Shown: positions 1-4,632, counted from the first letter of the stretch. The stretch is 5,683 bases of DNA from an uncultured Acidobacteriota bacterium (GCA_903932385.1 CAIZGA010000307.1:1-5683), one strand, 5' to 3'. Translations and numbers: made by a program. Notes: a model not told the origin generated them from the sequence alone.

Positions 1-362
1 CCGAGGGCGAACTCGCTTTCCTCATCGCCAATGAAGTCGGCCATCTGCTGGATGACACCTGCCGCACCGCCGCCGGCCGCCGCTCCGTCGCGCATTCCAT
101 CAGCGATGCCGCGCAGCAGAACGCCTGCGAGATGCGTGCCGACGATATTGCCTTCACCATGATCTGCCGCTCCGGCTACAACCCCGCCAGCGCCGCCGGC
201 GCTCTGGGTCGCCTGCTCATGTTTCAGGGCACACACCGCCCCGGAGACAGCGTCGGCGCAATGACCGCCTACTCCGCAGCTGCAGAAGGCCATCCGGTCA
301 CGCCGGAACGCATCGAACACGTGCGCAAGCTGGTAGCGAAAGCCATCGCCGCCACGCAATAG
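1..362 (+). CDS. M48-family metalloprotease, C-terminal part (partial, altered zinc motif)
   Basis: This is the 3' end of a gene that begins before the window; the frame starts at base 3 and ends with TAG at 360-362, giving about 119 visible residues. The order of motifs is that of an M48 (Oma1/BepA/HtpX-like) zinc peptidase: ELAFLIA-NEVGH (bases 9-44), then an E-x-x-A-D stretch (CEMRADD, bases 126-146) that normally supplies the third zinc ligand, then a SGYNP segment and the C-terminal GHPVTPERIEHVRKL pattern typical of M48 tails. The family motif is HExxH, but the first His is Asn here (codon AAT, 30-32) while the catalytic Glu and second His remain. That may mean an inactive or altered enzyme, or one sequence error. 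Such proteases act in envelope protein quality control. It ends 15 bp before the convergent carbonic-anhydrase-like gene. The family call is fairly secure; activity is doubtful. Confidence 0.75.
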   Translation, partial: EGELAFLIANEVGHLLDDTCRTAAGRRSVAHSISDAAQQNACEMRADDIAFTMICRSGYNPASAAGALGRLLMFQGTHRPGDSVGAMTAYSAAAEGHPVTPERIEHVRKLVAKAIAATQ

Positions 363-377
363 TTTGTTTGTGATGGT

Positions 378-893
378 TTACTTCGGCTCGGCCAGATAAA
401 TCTTTGTGTAGTCGAGATAGTTGTTCGCATACATCATGATGAGTTCGCGGTCCTTGTCGCTAAGTTCGCGTCGAACCTTGCCCGGCACGCCAGCCACCAG
501 CGACCGCGGTGGAATAATCGTCTTCTCTGGAATAATTGCGCCGGCGGCAATGATGGATCCTTCGCCGATGTGCGAGCCATTCAGAATCACCGCACCCATG
601 CCAATCAGGCAGGCATCTTCCACCACGCAGCCATGCACCGTGGCGTTGTGGCCGATAGTCACCCAGTCGCCAATCGTCACCGAGTAGAGGTTCCGCTGGC
701 CGTGCAGCACCGCGCAGTCCTGCACATTGCTGTTTTTTCCAATGCGGATGGAGTGCACATCGCCACGCACCACCGCGTTCATCCAAACACTGGAGTTTTC
801 CCCCAGCACCACATCGCCAATCACCTGCGCGGAGATATCCACGTAGCAACTGGCCGGTATCGTCGGCGTGGTTCCCTTGTAGCTGCGGATCAT
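378..893 (-). CDS. Gamma-class carbonic anhydrase-like protein (left-handed beta-helix, YrdA/PaaY type)
   Basis: A 171-aa protein of hexapeptide repeats forming a left-handed beta-helix, the usual length for YrdA/CaiE/PaaY-type gamma carbonic anhydrase-like proteins. The three expected zinc-binding His residues are visible: His64 (AVLHGQ), His82 and His87 (TIGHNATVHGC). The conserved VVRGDV segment (Arg43-Asp45) and the terminal LVAGVPGKVRREL are also present. The family assembles as trimers with the metal site at the subunit interface, and members hydrate CO2 or have unknown acyl-related roles, so the exact reaction is uncertain. I placed the start at the ATG at 891-893 (MIRSYKG). The frame stays open upstream to 1049, but those 52 residues are not hexapeptide-like, are basic, and would run across a terminator hairpin and promoter-like DNA. 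No strong Shine-Dalgarno precedes the chosen ATG. The gene is convergent with the M48 gene and divergent from rpsU. Confidence 0.88.
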   Translation of the reverse strand: MIRSYKGTTPTIPASCYVDISAQVIGDVVLGENSSVWMNAVVRGDVHSIRIGKNSNVQDCAVLHGQRNLYSVTIGDWVTIGHNATVHGCVVEDACLIGMGAVILNGSHIGEGSIIAAGAIIPEKTIIPPRSLVAGVPGKVRRELSDKDRELIMMYANNYLDYTKIYLAEPK

Positions 894-950
894 AATTCTG
901 CGGTCTGCCTCTGCATGAAATTGTAGTGGATGCGAGGCGCATGGCAGGAT

Positions 951-974
951 TGCCTCATTATTGAGGCATTTTTT
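951..974 (+). terminator. Rho-independent terminator reading rightward, upstream of rpsU
   Basis: A perfect 7-bp stem TGCCTCA (951-957) / TGAGGCA (962-968) with a TTAT loop is followed directly by six T (969-974). The T-run is on the + strand only, so it stops rightward transcripts. No + strand gene lies just upstream; the nearest is the M48 gene ending at 362. It may end M48 read-through that is antisense to the carbonic-anhydrase-like gene and so shield rpsU. It could also act as a leader attenuator if the rpsU promoter lies further left than I think. Confidence 0.7.
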
Positions 975-1003
975 CTGCCGTACACGCCCATTTTTACGAA
1001 ATT

Positions 1004-1033
1004 TGTATAGACTTTCCGCTACCCTCTGAACAA
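1004..1033 (-). promoter_or_regulatory. Candidate promoter for the carbonic anhydrase-like gene
   Basis: Read on the minus strand, TTGTTC (1028-1033) is followed after 18 nt by TATACA (1004-1009), about 110 bp upstream of the chosen start. Both boxes are imperfect. It sits just upstream of the candidate rpsU -35, so the two divergent promoters would nearly abut. Pattern match only. Confidence 0.25.
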
Positions 1034-1062
1034 TTGACAACATTTTCAAGTAAAGTTAATGC
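1034..1062 (+). promoter_or_regulatory. Candidate rpsU promoter (consensus -35 TTGACA)
   Basis: TTGACA at 1034-1039 is a perfect sigma-70 -35 box in an AT-rich patch upstream of rpsU. The -10 is poor: TAATGC at 1057-1062 with 17-bp spacing, or GTTAAT at 1055-1060 with 15. If used, the leader would be about 30 nt and would contain the GGAGG site. An alternative TATAGA lies at 1006-1011 without a good -35. Confidence 0.35.
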
Positions 1063-1081
1063 ATCCCCTTTGGGACGACTT

Positions 1082-1099
1082 GGAGGTGTATTTCAATTG
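1082..1099 (+). promoter_or_regulatory. rpsU ribosome binding site and TTG start
   Basis: GGAGG at 1082-1086 lies 10 nt before TTG at 1097-1099. The S21 homology (AEVRVQEGE...) begins at the codon right after this TTG, and no ATG or GTG fits between the GGAGG and the homologous part. This fixes the start. Confidence 0.85.
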
Positions 1100-1294
1100 G
1101 CAGAGGTTCGAGTGCAGGAAGGCGAACCCCTTGAAAATGCGCTCCGTCGCTTTAAGCGTAAGGTGCAGCAGGAAGACATTATCAAGGAAGTCAAACGCCA
1201 TTCGTATTACCTGAAACCAGGTGAGAAGAAGCGCGTAAAAGAGGCTTTGGCGCGGAAACGCAACCGCAAGAAGGCCCGCAGGGAGCAGGATTAA
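1097..1294 (+). CDS. rpsU: 30S ribosomal protein S21 (bS21)
   Basis: A 65-aa, strongly basic protein matching bS21 over its whole length: (M)AEVRVQEGEPLENALRRFKRK, then the helical QQEDIIKEVKRHSYYLKPGEKKR, then a Lys/Arg-rich tail ending KKARREQD. S21 binds the 30S platform near the 3' end of 16S rRNA and is involved in translation initiation. The start is the TTG at 1097; a longer frame from 1034 would add a non-homologous stretch. It stands alone here. The classic Escherichia coli neighbours (dnaG, rpoD) are absent downstream, where a 310-bp non-coding stretch follows. A terminator at 951-974 isolates it from upstream transcription, and two hairpins at 1304-1363 follow its stop, so it is probably a single-gene transcript. 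Confidence 0.95.
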   Translation: MAEVRVQEGEPLENALRRFKRKVQQEDIIKEVKRHSYYLKPGEKKRVKEALARKRNRKKARREQD

Positions 1295-1604
1295 CCACTC
1301 CCGAACCAGCGGCAAAGAGCCCCTGGTTTCCAACTTTCGGAGCTGCCCTCCCGGGTGGCTCCGGCAACATCCACAACAACCCCCTCCACGACTTTAGTTA
1401 TTTTCGGCTTGCCAAACCTGGCGACCGCACAGCAGCAAATAGCAGCACCGTATTCATTAACTGATTTGTTAGCCGCTACAAAGCGGCGGGCCCTGAACAC
1501 ACAGTACAGCTGGAGCTAGACCGGCACGCTCGAAGTGTCTCTATCAGCAATCACTTTGCTGGTCAGCGCACAGCTTTATTTGAACCAGCTTCTGGAGGCT
1601 TGGC
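1295..1604. other. 310-bp intergenic region rich in hairpins
   Basis: I see no convincing gene here; the short minus-strand frames are shadows without homology or ribosome binding sites. The stretch holds four stem-loops: 1304-1328 and 1338-1363 just after rpsU, 1472-1487 (GCCGCT/AGCGGC, ACAA loop), and 1543-1563 (core CAGCAA/TTGCTG, TCACT loop) in the probable leader of the zinc-ribbon gene. A GGGCCC palindrome is at 1488-1493. No clear sigma-70 promoter for the downstream gene was found. An unrecognised small RNA cannot be excluded. Confidence 0.6.
1304..1363 (+). terminator. Tandem hairpins downstream of rpsU (terminator-like, no long U-run)
   Basis: The first hairpin pairs AACCAG (1304-1309) with CTGGTT (1323-1328), plus GGC/GCC inside, around an AAAGA loop with one C-C mismatch; only TTTC follows. 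The second is an 11-bp stem, 1338-1348 with 1353-1363, with a TCCC loop and two G-U pairs. It is very stable but is followed by GCAACATCC rather than a U-run. They may end rpsU transcription with help, or protect its 3' end. The pairing is seen; the role is inferred. Confidence 0.45.
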
Positions 1605-1958
1605 ATGCAGTTTACGGACCGCGTTCTAAAGTGTTGCGATTGCGACGGCGATTTCGTTTTCACCGCCGGCGAACAGGTTTTCTTTCACGACAAGCAGTTT
1701 AAGAATGATCCCAAGCGTTGTAAGCCGTGCAAGGCAAAACGCGCAGCTGGACCTGCAAAGGCCGGCAGTGATGCGCCCACCGGCAGCCTGCGCACCGAGA
1801 CGCGTACCGTCTGTTCGGCCTGCAACCAGGAAACCACAGTGCCTTTCAAGCCGACACAAGGCCGCCCGGTCCTCTGCCGCGTTTGTTTCCAGCAGAAAAA
1901 AGCGCCCATGTCGGTGGAGATTCCGCCCATCGAAACGCAGCAGCAGGCCCAAGCCTGA
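1605..1958 (+). CDS. Small double zinc-ribbon protein (zf-trcl-like module plus CxxC-x17-CxxC module)
   Basis: A 117-aa protein with two four-cysteine modules. Module 1 (about residues 8-44) has Cys10/Cys13 and Cys39/Cys42 around DFVFTAGEQVFFHDKQF and PKRCKPC, the pattern of the probable zinc-binding domain zf-trcl. An extra Cys11 sits within the first pair. Module 2 (residues 70-95) is Cys70-x2-Cys73-x17-Cys91-x2-Cys94 with TVPFKP and RPVLCRVCF, a type often described only as a CxxC-x17-CxxC domain. A basic Ala/Lys linker joins them and the last 20 residues are Gln/Pro-rich. GGAGG at 1594-1598, 6 nt before the ATG, supports the start. Such proteins are soluble and may bind RNA or DNA, but no function is established that I know of. 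It stands alone, with a structured leader and a probable terminator after it. Confidence 0.88.
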   Translation: MQFTDRVLKCCDCDGDFVFTAGEQVFFHDKQFKNDPKRCKPCKAKRAAGPAKAGSDAPTGSLRTETRTVCSACNQETTVPFKPTQGRPVLCRVCFQQKKAPMSVEIPPIETQQQAQA

Positions 1959-2012
1959 AATATCTGGCCTGAGTTCGACAAGTCTGGGTCTGTAGCGATT
2001 GGCCAGCGAACA

Positions 2013-2052
2013 GCGGCATCAGAACTGCAGCGTAATCTGCCGCCAGTTTTTT
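2013..2052 (+). terminator. Probable terminator of the zinc-ribbon gene
   Basis: GCGGCA (2013-2018) pairs perfectly with TGCCGC (2038-2043) around a 19-nt loop, followed after three bases by six T (2047-2052). A competing fold pairs AACTG (2023-2027) with CAGTT (2044-2048). The T-run serves only rightward transcripts, from the zinc-ribbon gene ending at 1958. No matching leftward terminator was found for the response regulator. Confidence 0.5.
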
Positions 2053-2072
2053 CTGTGTCCCGATTGCGAGTG

Positions 2073-2669
2073 TTACCGGTGCCCGGTCTTCTTGCCGCGA
2101 CGCGCCTTGCCGGTGCGTCCTTTTCCAGAGAGTGATTTCTTCGGCGTCTTGGCCTTGGCCCACTTCGGCTTGGCCGGAACCTTCTTTTTCGTAGCGGCCT
2201 TCTTCGCAGCAGATTTCTTGTCCGCCACTTTTTTCGCCGCCGCCGCTTTCTTCGTCACCGGCTTCTGCGGTTTGGCAGCATCCAGAATCGCCTGCTGCTT
2301 CTTCGCTTCATGCGACAACAGCAACTGCTCAATCTGCTGCAGCAGCACGTGGGTGTTCATCGGCTTCACCAGCATCTGGTCGGCGCCCAGGTCGCGCCAG
2401 TCTTCTTCGGCTACGGGGAAGGCGGTCAGCATGGCGATGGCGGGGCGGCTCGGCGCCTTCAGCGCGTACTCAATTACCTCCGCACCGGCGCTGTCGCTTT
2501 CCATGCGCATGTCGGTGACTACCATGTGGAACTCGCGGGTCACCAGCAGGTGCCGCGCCTCGCGGGCTGAGGCTGCCGTTTCCACCTCAAAGCCGTTGAT
2601 TTCCAGCACGGCCTTCAGCGTCAGCAGCACAGCCACTTCATCGTCCACCAGCAGAATGCGTCGTTTCAT
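2073..2669 (-). CDS. Single-domain response regulator with a histone H1-like Lys/Ala tail
   Basis: A 198-aa protein. Residues 1-120 form a CheY-like receiver with all phosphorylation residues: Asp9/Asp10 acidic pocket (LLVDDE), phospho-acceptor Asp53 (VVTDMRM), Thr82 (MLTA) and Lys102 (VKPM). There is no standard output domain. From about residue 133 the chain is low-complexity with 22 Lys in 65 residues, in TKKAAAAKK / DKKSAAKKAATKKK style, then PKWAKAKTPKK and GKGRTGKARRGKK. This resembles histone H1 C-termini and bacterial H1-like proteins such as AlgP, suggesting non-specific nucleic-acid or polyanion binding (inference). The start at ATG 2667-2669 follows GGAGG with 4-nt spacing; ATGs upstream at 2684 and 2714 have no such site and precede the receiver fold. 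No sensor kinase is adjacent. It is divergent from infC and convergent with the zinc-ribbon gene. Confidence 0.88.
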   Translation of the reverse strand: MKRRILLVDDEVAVLLTLKAVLEINGFEVETAASAREARHLLVTREFHMVVTDMRMESDSAGAEVIEYALKAPSRPAIAMLTAFPVAEEDWRDLGADQMLVKPMNTHVLLQQIEQLLLSHEAKKQQAILDAAKPQKPVTKKAAAAKKVADKKSAAKKAATKKKVPAKPKWAKAKTPKKSLSGKGRTGKARRGKKTGHR

Positions 2670-2768
2670 CTTGCCTCCGTACATATGCCTGGCCAGGGAA
2701 AGAAATTCAGCCACGTCAGGCTATCATGCTTCCCCCCGCGTGCGGCAGGGTGGAACCCGCCTGTGCAT

Positions 2769-2809
2769 CGGCGGTCTCAAATCGGCCCCGCTGCCGGTCG
2801 CTACCGCCG
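2769..2809. repeat. 7-bp inverted repeat between the response regulator gene and infC
   Basis: CGGCGGT (2769-2775) and ACCGCCG (2803-2809) are perfect inverted arms 27 bp apart in the 240-bp divergent region. A short direct repeat CGGCCCCG occurs at 2783-2790 and 2813-2820. It might be an operator or chance in GC-rich DNA. Confidence 0.3.
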
Positions 2810-2848
2810 CAACGGCCCCGTTGGGTCCAGAAACCGCTGTTGGCGCGG

Positions 2849-2857
2849 TGATATACT
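2849..2857 (+). promoter_or_regulatory. infC promoter, extended -10 type
   Basis: TGATATACT at 2849-2857 is a TG-n-TATACT extended -10 element, five of six bases matching TATAAT. No good -35 lies 16-18 bp upstream, which extended -10 promoters tolerate. Transcription would start near 2864, giving a leader of about 45 nt to the infC start. A second -10-like TATATT is at 2872-2877. Confidence 0.5.
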
Positions 2858-2897
2858 CCGGTTGCGGGTGCTATATTCACGCACGCCGCCATCTTTT

Positions 2898-2911
2898 GGA
2901 GGATTATCATC
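2898..2911 (+). promoter_or_regulatory. infC ribosome binding site with non-AUG (AUC) start
   Basis: GGAGG (2898-2902) is followed in frame by ATT (2903), ATC (2906) and ATC (2909). The frame has a TGA at 2849-2851 and no ATG, GTG or TTG until 2999, which lies inside the conserved IF-3 N-domain. A spacing of 6 nt favours ATC 2909. Rare AUU/AUC/AUA starts are the known hallmark of infC, where IF-3 discriminates against its own start codon. Confidence 0.85.
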
Positions 2912-3529
2912 GACAAGCGTTCTGCCAAGGCCAGTATTCGTACCAATGAGAGGATTCGCGCCCGCGAAATCCGCGTCATTGATGAAAGCGGTAACCAGTT
3001 GGGGATCCTGACTCCCTTTGACGCGCTGAAAATGGCGCGGGAGCGTGGTCTGGATTTGGTGGAGGTTTCTCCCACCGCCGTGCCGCCGGTCTGCCGCATT
3101 CAGGACTACGGCAAGTTTCTCTACGAGAAGGAAAAGAGCGACCGCGCCGCCCGCAAGAAGCAAAAAGTTATTGTGGTCAAAGAGGTCAAGTTCTCGGTCA
3201 CCGTGGACGAGCATGACTACCAGACCAAGAAGAACCAGGCGGTCCGCTTCCTGAACGACGGCGACAAGGTTAAGATTTCCCTGCGTTTCCGCGGCCGCCA
3301 GATGGCCCACCGCGAGCTCGGCTACAACATCATCAACCGCATCATTCAGGACATCGGCGAAGCCGGTCTGGTTGAGTTCATGCCGCGCATGGAAGGCACC
3401 ATTCTGCACGCCATCATCGCTCCCTCACGCAAGGAGCAGCCGGTTGCCCCCAAGAAGCCCGCAACCGACAAGCCTGCAGTTGCATCACCGGCAGCCGCTG
3501 CTGTTACGCCGCCCGCATCAGGCGAATAA
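2909..3529 (+). CDS. infC: Translation initiation factor IF-3
   Basis: A 206-aa protein counted from ATC 2909. The N-domain (about 9-80) has RTNERIRAREIRVIDESG, LGILTPFDALKMA, GLDLVEVSP and PPVCRIQDYGKFLYE. A Lys-rich linker follows, then the C-domain (about 86-172) with VKEVKFSVTVDEHDY, FLNDGDKVKISLRFRGR, MAHRELG and PRMEGTILHAIIAP. IF-3 binds the 30S subunit, prevents 50S joining and checks the initiator tRNA and start codon. The start is a non-AUG codon consistent with autoregulation. Residues 173-206 form a Lys/Pro/Ala-rich tail beyond the usual end of the family. Usually infC is followed by rpmI and rplT; here the next gene is convergent miaA, whose 3' end overlaps infC by 12 bp, so infC is transcribed alone. 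The identity is secure; the exact start codon (2903, 2906 or 2909) is less so. Confidence 0.95.
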   Translation: MDKRSAKASIRTNERIRAREIRVIDESGNQLGILTPFDALKMARERGLDLVEVSPTAVPPVCRIQDYGKFLYEKEKSDRAARKKQKVIVVKEVKFSVTVDEHDYQTKKNQAVRFLNDGDKVKISLRFRGRQMAHRELGYNIINRIIQDIGEAGLVEFMPRMEGTILHAIIAPSRKEQPVAPKKPATDKPAVASPAAAAVTPPASGE

Positions 3530-4468
3530 CCTCGCATTCTCCACCACGCGTATCGCGGAGACAATCGTCTCCGCCTCATTCCCAAACCCTTGCAGCCAGT
3601 GCACCTCCGGTTCTCTTCGGAACCAGGTGCGCTGGCGTTTTGCATACTGGCGATGCCCGGCCTGCGCCAGCTTGATGGCGGATGCCACTTCCGTCTCGCC
3701 GCGCAGCACCGCAACCGCCTGCGCATAGCCCAGCGATGTCAGCGGTCGGCAATCTTCGCCGAATTGCTCTACCAGCCCGCGCGTCTCTTCCACTAATCCC
3801 TGCTCAAACATTGCTGCGGCACGTTGGTTGATGCGTTCCTTCAGCAGCTCGCGCGGCGGTTCCAGACCAATCCTCACAATGTGGTATCCCAGCAGCGGAT
3901 CGCGTCCCTGCATCCACGCCGCGCTCATCGGCTGCTGCATGGAAAGGCAAATCTCCAGCGCGCGAATAATCTTCGGCGTGTCGTTCTCGTGGATTTTTTC
4001 CGCTGAGGCGGGGTCCAGCACCTTCAGCCGCGCATGCAGTGCCTGCGGCCCGTCGGCCTCCACCGCTTCGCGCAATTCTTCGCGCAGGGATTCATTCCGC
4101 TGCGGCCCGGCAAACAAGCCTTCCAATAGCGCACGCAGATACAGCCCCGTGCCTCCGGCCACAATCGGCATCGCGCCACGGCTGCGGATCTCCGCAATCG
4201 CCGTGCGCGCGTCTCGGCTGTAGTCGCCGGCGGTGTAGGCCGTGCTGGGTTCAACAATGTCAATCAGGTGATGCGGCACGCGAGAACGTTCTTCGGCGCT
4301 GGGTTTGGCCGTGCCGATTTCCATGCCGCGATACACCGCGACGGAATCACAGCTGACGATTTCTCCGTGGAATTTTTCTGCCAGAGACACTGCCAGCGCA
4401 GTTTTACCGCTGGCCGTGGGGCCGACAATCGCCAACAGCAGCGGGTCGCCGCTGGCGGCTGCTACCAT
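3518..4468 (-). CDS. miaA: tRNA dimethylallyltransferase (MiaA)
   Basis: A complete 316-aa protein. MiaA transfers the dimethylallyl group from DMAPP to N6 of A37 in tRNAs that read codons starting with U, the first step to i6A/ms2i6A. Motifs in order: P-loop GPTASGKT (16-23), DSVAVYRGMEIGTAKP (41-56, with the catalytic Asp41), PHHLIDI (65-71), VAGGTGLYLRALLEGL (103-118), PKIIRALEI (165-173), the late SLGYAQ (245-250), and RQYAKRQRTWFR (273-284). The length is normal. The start ATG (4466-4468) sits inside the 3' end of the upstream small gene (ATGGTAG overlap), suggesting translational coupling; the local ribosome binding site is weak (GGTGG-like). The stop TGA at 3518-3520 lies within the end of convergent infC. 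It is the last gene of a leftward cluster. Confidence 0.96.
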   Translation of the reverse strand: MVAAASGDPLLLAIVGPTASGKTALAVSLAEKFHGEIVSCDSVAVYRGMEIGTAKPSAEERSRVPHHLIDIVEPSTAYTAGDYSRDARTAIAEIRSRGAMPIVAGGTGLYLRALLEGLFAGPQRNESLREELREAVEADGPQALHARLKVLDPASAEKIHENDTPKIIRALEICLSMQQPMSAAWMQGRDPLLGYHIVRIGLEPPRELLKERINQRAAAMFEQGLVEETRGLVEQFGEDCRPLTSLGYAQAVAVLRGETEVASAIKLAQAGHRQYAKRQRTWFRREPEVHWLQGFGNEAETIVSAIRVVENARLFA

Positions 4469-4632
4469 TCACGCCACCACTGGGTCGGCATCAGCTGGTA
4501 CCAGATCGCGCGTCCCAGAATGTACGCCAGCACCAGCACCGCTATCCAGAAAATGCCGCGCATAATGATTTTCGTCTCGCGCTGCCGCATGGCTCGTAGC
4601 TGTGCTTTTTCATTGGGGCTGTATTCGCTCAT
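4462..4632 (-). CDS. Small single-pass membrane protein, 56 aa, unknown function
   Basis: A short gene with ATG at 4630-4632 and TAG at 4462-4464. The N-terminus (MSEYSPNEKAQLRAMRQRETK) is hydrophilic and charged. Residues about 24-46 (from MRGIFWIAVLVLAYIL onward) form one strong transmembrane helix, and the C-terminus is Trp-rich (PTQWWREW). With positive residues just before the helix, an N-in orientation is expected. The gene sits between the TonB-like gene (49-bp gap) and miaA; its last codons overlap the miaA start by 7 bp (ATGGTAG), which argues that it is translated. The ribosome binding site is weak (AGAG near the ATG, GGGA further up). I do not recognise the family and no function can be named. 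Confidence 0.7.
   Translation of the reverse strand: MSEYSPNEKAQLRAMRQRETKIIMRGIFWIAVLVLAYILGRAIWYQLMPTQWWREW

Noticed and set aside
894..1049. Upstream extension of the carbonic anhydrase-like frame by 52 residues
   Set aside because: The extension is not hexapeptide-like, exceeds the family length, and crosses the 951-974 terminator and promoter-like DNA.
1046..1500. Minus-strand frames across rpsU and the following gap
   Set aside because: They are antisense to rpsU or lie in hairpin-rich non-coding DNA, with no homology and no ribosome binding sites.
1964..2006. CTGGCC / GGCCAG inverted repeat as terminator of the response regulator
   Set aside because: Only 6 bp with a 31-nt loop and no T-run on either strand; likely chance.
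1999..2949. Long + strand open frame of 316 codons rich in Phe and Ala
   Set aside because: It is antisense to the response regulator; the Phe/Ala-rich stretches are the reverse of the Lys/Ala tail. No ribosome binding site or recognisable domain.
2999..3001. TTG as the start of infC
   Set aside because: It lies inside the conserved IF-3 N-domain and has no ribosome binding site; the GGAGG at 2898 with ATC 2909 fits much better.
2801..3409. Minus-strand frame of 202 codons across infC
   Set aside because: Antisense to a clearly conserved infC; no domain recognised. Its length reflects codon-bias shadowing.
3828..4223. Plus-strand frames inside miaA, and similar ones inside the TonB-like gene (5061-5472)
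   Set aside because: They oppose strongly conserved protein-coding sequence and have no start signals or homology; low-complexity Ala/Cys/Ser composition is typical of shadows.
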